NCBI GenBank assembly: GCA_019637815.1
Contig: JAHBUZ010000003.1
Span: forward strand, 124,001-188,000
DNA length: 64,000 nucleotides
Direction of reading: 5' to 3'
Origin: Chloroflexota bacterium
Lineage (GTDB): Bacteria > Chloroflexota > Limnocylindria > Limnocylindrales > CSP1-4
This document shows positions 27,050 through 35,528 of this stretch, in pieces. A model generated the notes under the pieces. The model ran no database searches and was not told the origin of the DNA. It saw only the letters and a program-made list of their open reading frames with translations. Position 1 is the stretch's first letter, and every line of letters begins with the position of its first letter. A program made the position numbers and the translations under genes.

Positions 27050-29128
27050 GTGTCACACCCTGAGCGCTCACGTCTGCGGAACGCCGTCCTTGCCGGCCAG
27101 GCCGGCTCCGGCAAGACCTCCCTCGCGGAGCACGTGCTCCACATGAGCGGCGCCATCGCGCGCGCGGGTCGCGTGGATGACGGGACGGCGAGCCTCGACT
27201 GGGAGCCGGAGGAGCAGAAGCGCAAGCTGTCGCTGTCCCTCGCGGTCGCGACCTTCACCCACGACGACCACCGGATCACCCTCATCGACACGCCCGGCTA
27301 CGCCGACTTCGTGGGCGAGGTCATCGAGGCGTTCACGGCGGCTGACAGCGCGATCATCACCATGGACGCATCGGCGGGCATCGGTGCGGGCACCGAGAAC
27401 GCCATCGCACAGGGTCGCGCGATGGGTCGGCCAGCGCTGTTCGCCATCACCCGCTGTGACCGTGAGAACGCGGACCCGATGGGCGCGGTCGACGCCCTGC
27501 GCGCCGAGTTCGGCAGCAAGATCGCACCGCTCCAGGTCGCCATCGGCTCGGCCGAGGCCTTCCGGGGGTACGTGGACGTGGTCCACGGTCGGGCGTGGAT
27601 CCACGAGGGCGGCTCGCGGCACGAGGTGCCCATCCCGGACGACCTGGTGGACGAGGTCGCGCGGCGACGTGACCAGCTGCTCGAAGCGGCCGCGGAAGCG
27701 GACGAGGATGTGCTCGAGAAGTACCTCGAGGGATCGCCGGTGTCCGACGCGGAGCTCGAGGAGTGCCTTCACAAGGGCGTCCGCGACAGCATCCTGGCGC
27801 CCGTGCTGCTGACCTCGTCCACCAGGGACATCGGCATCGAGGAGCTGCTCGATGCCATCGTGCGCTATCTCCCCTCCCCCGAGGAGGAGGGCCCGATCGA
27901 GGCGCTCGACGGATCGGGCGCACCCGTGACGGTCGACTACGACCCGAACGGCCCGCTCCTCGTCCAGGTGTTCAAGACCACGGCGGATCCCTTCGTGGGG
28001 CGCCTCTCCTGCTTTCGGGTCTGGTCCGGCACGATCAGGTCGCACGACCATGTCTGGAACGCGGCCAAGGGCGAGGAGGAGCGCATCGGCCAGGTGCTCC
28101 GGCTGCACGGCAAGGAGCAGGAGGCCGTCGGAGAGCTGCATGCGGGTGACATCGGTGCCGTGGCGAAGCTCTCACACACCGTCACGGGCGATGTCCTGAG
28201 CACCCGCGAGCGACCCTTCACGTTGCCCGCGATCCGGTTCCCGGAGCCCACCCTGCCGGTGGCCATCGAGCCGGCGTCGAAGGCCGACGTGGACAAGCTG
28301 TCCACGAGCCTCGCCCGACTCGTGGAGGAGGATCCGACCATCCGGGTCGAGCGGCAGGTGGAGACGGGCGAGGAGCTGCTGTGGGCCCAGGGTGAGAACC
28401 AGGTCGCGGTGGCCACCGAGCGACTCAAGCGCAAGTTCGGCACCGCCGTGCTGGTCCATGCGCCCCGCGTGCCGTACCGCGAGACCATCCGGGGCCGCGC
28501 CAAGGTGGAGGGTCGGCACAAGAAGCAGACCGGTGGTCGGGGCCAGTTCGGGCACGTGTGGCTGGAGATCGAGCCGAACCCCGGGGGCGGCGTGGCGTTC
28601 ACCGAGCGGATCGTGGGTGGCGTGGTGCCGCGGCAGTTCTTCCCGGGCGTCGAGAAGGGCGTCCGGGACGTCGCGGACAAGGGCCCCATCGCGGGCTACC
28701 CCGTGGTCGACTTCAAGGCCACCCTGTATGACGGCTCGTTCCATACCGTCGACTCGGACGAGATCTCGTTCCGCCAGGCTGCGGCGATGGCGACACGCCA
28801 GGGCATCCACGAGGCGCAGCCGGTGCTCCTGGAGCCCGTGATGGAGGTCGAGGTGCGCGTGCCCGAGGCCTACATGGGTGACGTCAACCGCGACCTGGCC
28901 ACGCGACGGGGCCGGGTGCTGGGCATGGACGCGGACGATGGCACGCAGGTCATCCGGGCCCATGTGCCCCAGGTGGAGCTGTTCACGTATGCCACCGAGC
29001 TGCGGTCACTGACCGGCGGGCGCGGCAGGTTCCATCAGAGCCTGGCGCACTACGAGGAGGTGCCCTCGCACGTGGCCCAGAAGGTGATCGAGGCGCACCA
29101 GAAGGAGGTCGCGGCCAGCGGCCACTGA
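27050..29128 (+). CDS. Elongation factor G-like GTPase (FusA2 type)
   Basis: 692 residues from GTG 27050. G1 is LAGQAGSGKTSLAEHVL. The switch I region reads EEQKRKLSLSLAVATF in place of the R-G-I-T-I of standard EF-G. G3 is LIDTPGYADFVGEV. G4 reads AITRCDREN rather than NKxD. Domain II and later EF-G domains follow, including KQTGGRGQFGHVWLEIEP and EYM-type end VRVPEAYMGDVNRDLATRRG. These variations are those of the second EF-G-like class (FusA2/EF-G2), whose role is unclear; some work in recycling or have little GTPase-driven translocation. A canonical fusA would be expected elsewhere in the genome. Confidence 0.88.
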   Translation: MSHPERSRLRNAVLAGQAGSGKTSLAEHVLHMSGAIARAGRVDDGTASLDWEPEEQKRKLSLSLAVATFTHDDHRITLIDTPGYADFVGEVIEAFTAADSAIITMDASAGIGAGTENAIAQGRAMGRPALFAITRCDRENADPMGAVDALRAEFGSKIAPLQVAIGSAEAFRGYVDVVHGRAWIHEGGSRHEVPIPDDLVDEVARRRDQLLEAAAEADEDVLEKYLEGSPVSDAELEECLHKGVRDSILAPVLLTSSTRDIGIEELLDAIVRYLPSPEEEGPIEALDGSGAPVTVDYDPNGPLLVQVFKTTADPFVGRLSCFRVWSGTIRSHDHVWNAAKGEEERIGQVLRLHGKEQEAVGELHAGDIGAVAKLSHTVTGDVLSTRERPFTLPAIRFPEPTLPVAIEPASKADVDKLSTSLARLVEEDPTIRVERQVETGEELLWAQGENQVAVATERLKRKFGTAVLVHAPRVPYRETIRGRAKVEGRHKKQTGGRGQFGHVWLEIEPNPGGGVAFTERIVGGVVPRQFFPGVEKGVRDVADKGPIAGYPVVDFKATLYDGSFHTVDSDEISFRQAAAMATRQGIHEAQPVLLEPVMEVEVRVPEAYMGDVNRDLATRRGRVLGMDADDGTQVIRAHVPQVELFTYATELRSLTGGRGRFHQSLAHYEEVPSHVAQKVIEAHQKEVAASGH

Positions 29129-29165
29129 GGCTCGGCCGCCGGCGGCCACTGAGGCTCGGCCGCCG
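29118..29165. repeat. 24-bp sequence duplicated in tandem across the EF-G stop
   Basis: Two identical 24-bp units (29118-29141 and 29142-29165) contain GCGGCCACTGAGGCTCGGCC. The TGA of the EF-G-like gene (29126-29128) lies in the first. Each unit has GGCCG-rich self-complementarity. It looks like a recent local duplication. Confidence 0.85.
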
Positions 29166-29195
29166 GCCATCCTGCGCGCTGGATCCACGCCGATC

Positions 29196-29346
29196 GGTTC
29201 GACTGGCTGACCACGTGCCGCTTCCCGACCGCTCCGCGACCGAGGGCCATGCTCAAGGTGATCGCCGATCGCTCCGCCAGTCGGGCATCTGGCGCGGAAG
29301 TGTCCCCGATGAGCCGGCAGGCGCTCCACCAGTCGGATCATCTGGC
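29196..29346 (+). repeat. Dispersed ~150-bp repeat, copy A
   Basis: Similar over its full length to 61088-61239 (plus) and to the complement of 54501-54648. It carries two copies of a 23-24 bp unit (29271-29293 and 29323-29346) of the form GCTCCRCCAGTCGG followed by a short variable part and CTGGC. It fills most of the gap between the convergent EF-G-like gene and hisA, so it could act as a shared 3' structure. Not similar to any gene I recognise. Confidence 0.8.
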
Positions 29347-29407
29347 ATGGAAGGCGCTCGAGCGCCGTCGCGTCCGTCTGCGCGCCGTTGGGCTCGGCCG
29401 ACTGGTA

Positions 29408-30136
29408 TCAGGCGCCGACGACCGCCAGCGCATCGGGGAGTGACAGCCGACCCTCGTAGAGCGCGCGTCCCAGGATGGCCGCCGCGTATCCCGCGTGTGC
29501 CAGCGTGCGCACGTCCTCGAGGGTGCTGACGCCGGCCGAGGCGATGACCTGGTCGGCACCACCCGCGACATCGGCCGCTGCTGCCAGCAGACCCAGGTCC
29601 GGTCCCTCGAGCAGTCCATCACGATCGATCGCCGTGACGGCGAACAGCGATACGCCTGCGGCGCGCAATGCGGCCACCAGCCCGAGAGCAGGCACCGATG
29701 CCGCGTCGGGCGTCCAGCCATCCCCCACCGCGGCGCCTCCGCGCACGTCGATCGCGGCGACGAGCCGATGCGTGCCGAGCGCGTCGACGATGGGCCCTGC
29801 TGAGTCCGGCGTCCGCACGAGCGCGGTGCCCATGACGACGCGGTCGACGCCCGCATCGAGAAGCGCATGGGCACGGCCGACATCGCGGACGCCACCGGCG
29901 ACCTGGCACGGGATCGAGACGGATCGGACGATGTCCGCCACGATCGAGGCCTGGGCGCTCGCACCATCCCGCGCAGCGGCGAGGTCCACGATGTGCAGAC
30001 GCGTCGCTCCCTGGTCCTGCCACGCGCGCGCCACATCGGCGGGAGCGCCGGGGTAGCGGGTCACGCGGTCGTAGGCACCCTTGGCCAGTCGGACCACGCC
30101 TCCGTCCAGGAGGTCGATGGCGGGCAGCAGCTCCAT
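29408..30136 (-). CDS. hisA: HisA, ProFAR isomerase
   Basis: 242 residues from ATG 30136 (ATG 30148 adds four). It catalyses the fourth step-type isomerisation of histidine synthesis, ProFAR to PRFAR, in a TIM barrel. Landmarks are MELLPAIDLLDGGVVRLAKG (first catalytic Asp), IPCQVAGGVRDVGRAHALLD, RLVAAIDVRGGAAVGDGW (second Asp region), VTAIDRDGLLEGPDLGLLAA and VIASAGVSTLEDV. It is transcribed divergently from the rest of the his genes, which share the palindrome-rich spacer at 30137-30293. Confidence 0.95.
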   Translation of the reverse strand: MELLPAIDLLDGGVVRLAKGAYDRVTRYPGAPADVARAWQDQGATRLHIVDLAAARDGASAQASIVADIVRSVSIPCQVAGGVRDVGRAHALLDAGVDRVVMGTALVRTPDSAGPIVDALGTHRLVAAIDVRGGAAVGDGWTPDAASVPALGLVAALRAAGVSLFAVTAIDRDGLLEGPDLGLLAAAADVAGGADQVIASAGVSTLEDVRTLAHAGYAAAILGRALYEGRLSLPDALAVVGA

Positions 30137-30150
30137 GTGTCCCACCATGG

Positions 30151-30196
30151 TAGCATCATGCCGTGTTAGCATGCTATCGTGCTAATACGGTAGCAT
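30151..30196. promoter_or_regulatory. Palindrome-rich candidate HisR operator between hisA and hisR
   Basis: Within 46 bp there are TAGCAT at 30151, the perfect palindrome TAGCATGCTA at 30167-30176, TTAGCA (30166-30171) inverted as TGCTAA (30180-30185), and TAGCAT again at 30191. The AT-rich, multiply symmetrical sequence lies between divergent hisA and hisR and just outside the hisA start. It is the natural binding site for the TrpR-family regulator encoded next to it. Some of the TAGCAT copies could instead be -10 elements. Confidence 0.6.
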
Positions 30197-30293
30197 CGCC
30201 TGCGACGACCGGCCACGCCCCGCACCGGGCCTGACGCCGAGCCACCGCGGTCGACACACCGCCGACCAGCACGCGCAAGAGCGAGGTTCCCAC

Positions 30294-30611
30294 ATGACGA
30301 GCGAGACGACCGACTGGCGCGACCCCGCCGTCGATGACCTGCTGGCTGCCCTCGTCGCCCTCCCCGACCAGGACGCCGCGAGCCGCTTCCTGCGTGACCT
30401 GTGCACGATCCGCGAGCTCCATGACATGTCGCAGCGCTGGCAGGTGGTGCAGCTCCTCGACCAGGGGCGGCACTACGCGGAGATCTCGCGCGAGACGGGT
30501 GCCAGCACGGCCACCATCACGCGCATCGCGCAGTGGCTCAACCACGGCACGGGTGGATACCGGGAAGCGCTGGCGCGTGGTGCCGGTGTCGCGACGGAGG
30601 CCCGCCGATGA
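30294..30611 (+). CDS. TrpR/YerC-family transcriptional repressor, likely histidine regulator (HisR)
   Basis: 105 residues. The TrpR-like fold is visible: VDDLLAALVALPDQDAASRF, RDLCTIRELHDMSQRWQVVQ, LLDQGRHYAEISRETGASTA, and TITRIAQWLNHGTGGYREAL. The H-Y-A-E-I-S-x-x-T-G-A-S-T-A-T-I-T-R segment is the HTH recognised in YerC/YecD proteins. In Firmicutes, YerC-like proteins near his genes have been proposed as histidine repressors. Here it is the first gene of the his operon, which strongly supports that role. Its stop overlaps the start of a 24-codon ORF. Confidence 0.88.
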   Translation: MTSETTDWRDPAVDDLLAALVALPDQDAASRFLRDLCTIRELHDMSQRWQVVQLLDQGRHYAEISRETGASTATITRIAQWLNHGTGGYREALARGAGVATEARR

Positions 30612-30682
30612 GGCGACCCTCGACCCTCGCCAGACGCATCGCCGACCCCGCCCAGGGCGCCGCCACGGCGGACGACCGATGA
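30608..30682 (+). CDS. 24-codon ORF linking hisR to hisG by stop/start overlaps
   Basis: ATG 30608 overlaps the hisR stop (ATGA) and the TGA at 30680-30682 overlaps the hisG ATG at 30679 (ATGA). It reads MRRPSTLARRIADPAQGAAT then ADDR. It fills the only gap in an otherwise overlapping operon, so ribosomes could pass from hisR to hisG without leaving the RNA. The product is probably not functional on its own. It contains no His codon run, so it is not a classical attenuator peptide. Whether it is translated is unproven. Confidence 0.45.
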   Translation: MRRPSTLARRIADPAQGAATADDR

Positions 30683-31590
30683 GCCAGGCGACGGTCGCGG
30701 CCATGGGCGCGGCACTCTCCGGCATCACGGAACCAGGTCGCCTGCGTCTCGCGATCCCCAACAAGGGCCGGATGCTGGAGCCCACGGCTGCCCTGCTGCG
30801 GGACGCGGGTCTCGACTTCGAGGATGGCACGCGCGCGCTCGTCACGCGGGTGAGCACATTCCCGCTGGACATCCTGAGCGTCCGCACGGATGACATCGCG
30901 GAGTTCGTGGCCGATGGCGTGGCGGACCTGGGCATCACGGGCACGAACCTGCTCCACGAGGCGGATGTCGACCTGCCGGTCCATCTGGAGCTGGGCTATG
31001 GCCGCTGCCGTCTCGAGGTCGCGGTGCCCAGCGACAGCCCGGTGCGGCGCATGGACGGGCTCGCCGGGCGACGCATCGCCACGAGCCACGCGCACAGCAC
31101 CCGCCGTGCGTTCGCGGACCGGGGCATCGACGTGGAGGTCGTGACCATCAGCGGCGCGGTCGAGGTCGCACCGCGCCTGGGACTCGCGGACGCCATCGTG
31201 GACCTGGTGTCCACCGGCTCGACGCTCGTCATGAACGGCCTTCGCTCGATCGAGGTGCTCCTGTCCAGCCAGGCGGTCCTGGTCGGACCGCGCACCCCCG
31301 ACCCGACACGCATCGACCTCGTGGGCGAGCTGCTGACGATGCTCGAGGCCGTGGTCGCCGGGCGTCGCGTGAAGTACCTGATGATGAACGCGCCGCGCAG
31401 CGCCCTCGAGGCGATCGAGGCGATCCTGCCGGGTCTCGAGTCGCCGAGCGTCATCCCCCTCGCCCACGAGGGCATGGTCGCCGTCCACTCGGTGGTCCCG
31501 TCCGACCAGGTCCACTCCCTGCTGTCGCGGCTCCGGGGTGCGGGTGCGAGCGGCATCCTCGTGGTGCCCGTCGAGAAGCTGCTGCCATGA
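30679..31590 (+). CDS. hisG: ATP phosphoribosyltransferase HisG, long form
   Basis: 303 residues. It starts histidine synthesis by joining ATP and PRPP. Motifs are RLRLAIPNKGRMLEPTAALL, VRTDDIAEFVADGVADLGIT, GTNLLHE, RRIATSHAHSTRRAFADRG, VEVAPRLGLADAIVDLVSTG (PRPP-binding region) and STLVMNGLRSIEVLLSSQAV. The C-terminal ~75 residues (RVKYLMMNAPRSALEAIEAI to GILVVPVEKLLP) are the ACT-like regulatory domain, so it is the long form, feedback-inhibited by histidine and not needing HisZ. About 25 residues precede the normal N-terminus; a later in-frame start is possible. Confidence 0.95.
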   Translation: MSQATVAAMGAALSGITEPGRLRLAIPNKGRMLEPTAALLRDAGLDFEDGTRALVTRVSTFPLDILSVRTDDIAEFVADGVADLGITGTNLLHEADVDLPVHLELGYGRCRLEVAVPSDSPVRRMDGLAGRRIATSHAHSTRRAFADRGIDVEVVTISGAVEVAPRLGLADAIVDLVSTGSTLVMNGLRSIEVLLSSQAVLVGPRTPDPTRIDLVGELLTMLEAVVAGRRVKYLMMNAPRSALEAIEAILPGLESPSVIPLAHEGMVAVHSVVPSDQVHSLLSRLRGAGASGILVVPVEKLLP

Positions 31591-33107
31591 CGACCACGCA
31601 GATGGCCACTCCGGCCTCGGACACCGATTCACGCGCCGATCCCGCCACGTCCGCCGGCCCCGAGCCACGGCTCCGGCGCGCGCGGCTCGCCGACCTCTCC
31701 CCCGCCGAGCGGCGTGCCATCGTGCGTCGGGCATCCACGAGCACGCCGGAGCTCCGGGAACGCGTCCGCGCGATCATCGAGGCGGTCCGGGACGGTGGCG
31801 ATGCCGCGCTCCGGGAGCTGAACGGACGCGTCGGCGGTGGTCTGCCGGCCCGGGACGGACAGCCAGCACGTCTCGCCGTCCCGCGCGACGAGCTCATCGC
31901 CGCCCGGGACGCCCTGCCTGCCGACCTGCGCCGTGGCCTCGAGCAGATGGCCGCCAACATCGAGCGGTTCCATCGGGTCCAGGTACCGCCCACGCAGCAG
32001 TGGGTGGACGTGGCGCCGGGTATCCGTATCGGTCGGGTCTGGCGTGGGCTCGACCGGGTCGCGGCATACGTGCCCGGCGGCAGCGCGCCCCTCCCCTCAT
32101 CGCTGCTCATGGCGGCGATCCCGGCCCGGCTCGCGGGTGTCCGGGAGCTGGTCGTCGCCACGCCCACGGGTCGTGACGGCACGCTGTCCGCGGTGACGCT
32201 CGGCGCCGCGGGGCTCATGGAGGTCGACGAGCTGTACGTCATGGGCGGTGCCCAGGCGATCGCAGCGCTCGCCCATGGCACAGAGACGATCCGACCCGTC
32301 GACCGCATCGTCGGCCCCGGCAGCGCGTGGGTCACCGAGGCCAAGCTCCAGGTGCTCGACCGTGTCGGTATCGACATGCCCGCCGGCCCCACGGAGGTCA
32401 TGGTCATCGCGGACGAGACCGCCGACCCGGTGCACGTCGCGGCCGATCTCATCAGCGAGTCGGAGCACGGACCGGACTCACCGGTCGTGGCCCTGGTGAC
32501 CTCGGCTGCCGTCGGTGACGCCATCGAAGCAGAGGTCCTTCGCCAGGTGCCCCTCCTGGCTCGCCAGCACGAGATCCGGACCGCCCTCTCGCGAGGCATC
32601 CTGCTCGAGGTGGACAGCCTCGCCCATGCGTATGCCTTCGCGGACGAGTACGCCCCGGAGCACCTGTCGGTCGCGGTGGCGGACGGTGAGAGGGCGCTCG
32701 CCGAGCTCCACACCGCGGGTGCGGTGTTCCTCGGCGGCTACTCCCCGGAGGCGGCCGGCGACTATGCCAGCGGCTCCAACCACGTCCTGCCCACGGCTGG
32801 CCTCGGGCGCGCGTACGGTGGCCTCTCGGTCGAGTCGTTCGGGCGCTGGATGCAGGTCAATCGACTGACCCGGGATGGCCTCGCCTCGATCCGTGACAGC
32901 ATCGCGGTCGTCGCGGACGCGGAGGGTCTGGCCGCGCACCGACGAGCCGTCGACATCCGGTTCGACCGACCTGACCGGGCCCTCGAGCGCCCCACCGACG
33001 ACCGACCCACCGACGACCGACCCGGCAGCGGCCACGAGCGACCACCCGAGACCCCCGACCCCGACCCCGACCGGACCGCCGACACCCGACCCCCGGAGGA
33101 CGCCTGA
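31587..33107 (+). CDS. hisD: Histidinol dehydrogenase HisD with disordered C-terminal tail
   Basis: 506 residues, longer than the usual ~430. It oxidises histidinol to histidine with NAD and a zinc ion. Landmarks are RVAAYVPGGSAPLPSSLLMA, YVMGGAQAIAALAHGTETI, VDRIVGPGSAWVTEAKLQV, IDMPAGPTEVMVIADETADP, DLISESEHGPDSPVVALVT, EYAPEHLSVAV and SGSNHVLPTAGLGRAYGGLS. After RRAVDIRFDRPDRALER comes a Pro/Asp/Arg-rich tail of ~50 residues including a repeated R-P-T-D-D unit, and a disordered ~30-residue head. ATG 31587 overlaps the hisG stop. Confidence 0.95.
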   Translation: MTTTQMATPASDTDSRADPATSAGPEPRLRRARLADLSPAERRAIVRRASTSTPELRERVRAIIEAVRDGGDAALRELNGRVGGGLPARDGQPARLAVPRDELIAARDALPADLRRGLEQMAANIERFHRVQVPPTQQWVDVAPGIRIGRVWRGLDRVAAYVPGGSAPLPSSLLMAAIPARLAGVRELVVATPTGRDGTLSAVTLGAAGLMEVDELYVMGGAQAIAALAHGTETIRPVDRIVGPGSAWVTEAKLQVLDRVGIDMPAGPTEVMVIADETADPVHVAADLISESEHGPDSPVVALVTSAAVGDAIEAEVLRQVPLLARQHEIRTALSRGILLEVDSLAHAYAFADEYAPEHLSVAVADGERALAELHTAGAVFLGGYSPEAAGDYASGSNHVLPTAGLGRAYGGLSVESFGRWMQVNRLTRDGLASIRDSIAVVADAEGLAAHRRAVDIRFDRPDRALERPTDDRPTDDRPGSGHERPPETPDPDPDRTADTRPPEDA

Positions 33108-34216
33108 TGGCCACCATCGCCCCCGCTCCCCAGGTCTACGAGTGGGAGCCCTCGAACGACACCATCGCCGACCGATACGGCCTCGACCCGCGGACGGTCA
33201 TGCGCTTCGACCTCAACACCCCCGCGGAGGCCAACCCGATCGCGGCCGAGGTGCTCGCAGCGCCGATCTGGCCCTCGCTCAGCGAGTACCCGGACGCGGA
33301 CTACGCGCGCATCGCGGATGCGGCTGCCGCCTACAACGGCGTGGACCCCACGGAGATCCTCGTGGGCGCGGGGGCCGACGAGGTGCTGGACACCATCGCC
33401 AAGGCGTTCCTGCCGACGGGCGGTCGGGCGATCGTGCCCATCCCCACGTACGCCATGTACGCGGTCCATACGTCACAGCGTGGTGCCACGCTCGATGCCG
33501 TCCTGCGTCGGCCGGCCGCGGAGGGCTTCGGCACGGACGTCGACCAGGTCATCGCGCGGCTGCCCGGCGCGAACGTCGTGTGGCTCTGCTCGCCCAACAA
33601 CCCCACGGGGACCGCGGACACCCGGGAGGACCTGCTGCGCACCCTCGACGCGGCTGCGGACCTGGGTCCGGACGGGCCGATGGTCGTCGTGGACGAGGCG
33701 TACTTCGAGTTCGCGCCCGCCTCGCTCATCCCGGTGCGTGACCGGTATCCCGGGCTCATCGTCGTGCGCACCGTGTCCAAGGCCTTCGCGCTGGCCGGGA
33801 TCCGGGTGGGCTACGCCGTCGCGCAACGGCCGACCATCGCGCGCCTGGAGTCGTACCGGCCGCCGAACAGCATCACCAGCCTGTCCGCGACCATCGCCGC
33901 GGCCGCCATCACGCGCGCGGACGAGACGCACGCCCGGGTCCGGGCGACGATCACCGAGCGTGAGCGCGTCGCAGCGGCCCTCGCGGCCGTCGGCCTGCCG
34001 GCGCTTCCCTCGATCACCAACTTCCTGCTCATCCCGGTCGGGGAGGTGGCGGCCGCGGAGGATCTCACCGAGGCGCTGCTGCGGTCGGGGATCGTGCCGC
34101 GGACCTTCGGTGCGGCACATCCCCTGGCGGGACACATCCGGGTCACGGTCCGTGGCCAGGTCCAGGACGACCGGCTGCTGGAGGCGGTCACGGCATGGAA
34201 GGCGAACCGCGCATGA
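33107..34216 (+). CDS. hisC: Histidinol-phosphate aminotransferase HisC
   Basis: 369 residues, fold type I PLP enzyme converting imidazole acetol phosphate to histidinol phosphate. Landmarks are MRFDLNTPAEANPIAAEVLA near the start, ILVGAGADEVLDTIAKAF, VVWLCSPNNPTGTADTRED, MVVVDEAYFEFAPASLIPV (PLP Asp/Tyr) and the lysine motif VRTVSKAFALAGIRVGYAVA. A C-terminal Arg is in IRVTVRGQVQDD. ATG 33107 shares one base with the hisD stop (TGATG). Confidence 0.93.
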   Translation: MATIAPAPQVYEWEPSNDTIADRYGLDPRTVMRFDLNTPAEANPIAAEVLAAPIWPSLSEYPDADYARIADAAAAYNGVDPTEILVGAGADEVLDTIAKAFLPTGGRAIVPIPTYAMYAVHTSQRGATLDAVLRRPAAEGFGTDVDQVIARLPGANVVWLCSPNNPTGTADTREDLLRTLDAAADLGPDGPMVVVDEAYFEFAPASLIPVRDRYPGLIVVRTVSKAFALAGIRVGYAVAQRPTIARLESYRPPNSITSLSATIAAAAITRADETHARVRATITERERVAAALAAVGLPALPSITNFLLIPVGEVAAAEDLTEALLRSGIVPRTFGAAHPLAGHIRVTVRGQVQDDRLLEAVTAWKANRA

Positions 34217-34848
34217 GCACGACCGAACCGACGACCATCGCCGCCCGGACCGCGGTCGGCCCACGCACGGCCACCCGCGAGCGCTCCACCCGCGAGACGT
34301 CCATCCGCGTGTCCGTGGACCTCGACGGGACCGGCCAGGTCGAGGTCTCCACGGGGGTCGGCTTCTACGACCACCTGCTCACCTCGTTCGGCTATCACGC
34401 CTGCATCGACCTGCGGGTCGAGGCGACGGGTGACCTCCACATCGACGAGCACCACACCGTGGAGGACGTGGCGCTGGTCCTGGGGGATGCGCTGTCCGCG
34501 GCGCTCGGCGACCGCAAGGGCATCACCCGTTTCGGCGATGCGGTCATCCCCATGGACGACGCCCTCGCGAGCGTCGCGCTCGACCTCTCGGGTCGGCCGT
34601 ATGCCGTGCTGGACCTCGCGTTCGTGGGTGAGCGTATCGGTCAGCTGTCCACGCAGAACGTGCCCCATGTCCTGGAGTCGCTCGCGCGGACCCTGGGCGC
34701 CAACATCCATGCCCGAGCGACCGGCCGCAACGACCACCACATCGCGGAGGCGACGTTCAAGGCCCTGGCTCGCTCGCTCCGGGCCGCGGTGACGCTCGAC
34801 CCGCGACGCAGCGATGCGGCGGCGTCCACCAAGGGCACCCTGACATGA
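34213..34848 (+). CDS. hisB: Imidazoleglycerol-phosphate dehydratase HisB (monofunctional)
   Basis: 211 residues from ATG 34213, overlapping the hisC stop (ATGA). Metal-binding histidine motifs are [40 protein letters not shown], and, after [35 protein letters not shown]. It lacks the HAD phosphatase domain of enterobacterial HisB, so histinol-phosphatase activity must come from another gene. A Thr/Arg-rich head of about 35 residues precedes the core. Confidence 0.95.
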   Translation: MSTTEPTTIAARTAVGPRTATRERSTRETSIRVSVDLDGTGQVEVSTGVGFYDHLLTSFGYHACIDLRVEATGDLHIDEHHTVEDVALVLGDALSAALGDRKGITRFGDAVIPMDDALASVALDLSGRPYAVLDLAFVGERIGQLSTQNVPHVLESLARTLGANIHARATGRNDHHIAEATFKALARSLRAAVTLDPRRSDAAASTKGTLT

Positions 34849-35528
34849 GCGGCGACAGGCCATCGGGCATCGTGGTCGTGGACTACGGCGCGGGCAACCT
34901 CGTGAGCATCCGGAACGCGCTCACGCTCCTGGGTGCCGCGCCCACGGTCGCGACCGAACCCGGCCAGGTCCGGGATGCGGCGGTCGTGCTGGTGCCGGGT
35001 GTCGGCGCCAGCGGTCCGGCCATGGAGCGTCTCGAGCGAGCGGGCCTCGCGACGGCCATCCGGGACGCGGTGGGCGACGGTGCCTGGTACGTGGGCATCT
35101 GTCTCGGGCTCCAGCTGCTGTTCGACCGCTCCGAGGAGGACGGCGCCGAGATGCTGGGTCTCCTGGCCGGCGAGGTGGTGCTCATCGCGGATGCACCGCG
35201 ACTGCCCCACATCGGCTGGAATCAGCTGGACATCGTGCGTCCCGACCCGCTGCTCGACGGGCTCGCGGACGGCGCGCCCGCGTACTTCGTCCATTCGTAT
35301 GTCGCGCGCCCCGCGGATCGCTCCATCGTGCTTGCCGAGACGGAGCACGGCAGCCGATTCCCGAGCGTCATCGCCCAGGGGCGCATCGTGGGCTACCAGC
35401 CGCATCCGGAGCGGTCGGGGGTCGATGGTCTGCGGCTCCTGCGCAACCTGCTGACGGTGACCGGGATCCTGGGAGCCGGGGCGACCGAGGCCATCGCCCA
35501 GCCGGTCCTCGTCCCGGAGGTCGCCTGA
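34845..35528 (+). CDS. hisH: Imidazole glycerol phosphate synthase glutaminase subunit HisH
   Basis: 227 residues. It is a class I glutamine amidotransferase that feeds ammonia to HisF. Landmarks are [40 protein letters not shown], nucleophile motif [20 protein letters not shown] (Cys), [24 protein letters not shown] (His region) and [20 protein letters not shown] (catalytic His and Glu). ATG 34845 overlaps the hisB stop. Its end overlaps hisF by one base. Confidence 0.95.
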   Translation: MSGDRPSGIVVVDYGAGNLVSIRNALTLLGAAPTVATEPGQVRDAAVVLVPGVGASGPAMERLERAGLATAIRDAVGDGAWYVGICLGLQLLFDRSEEDGAEMLGLLAGEVVLIADAPRLPHIGWNQLDIVRPDPLLDGLADGAPAYFVHSYVARPADRSIVLAETEHGSRFPSVIAQGRIVGYQPHPERSGVDGLRLLRNLLTVTGILGAGATEAIAQPVLVPEVA

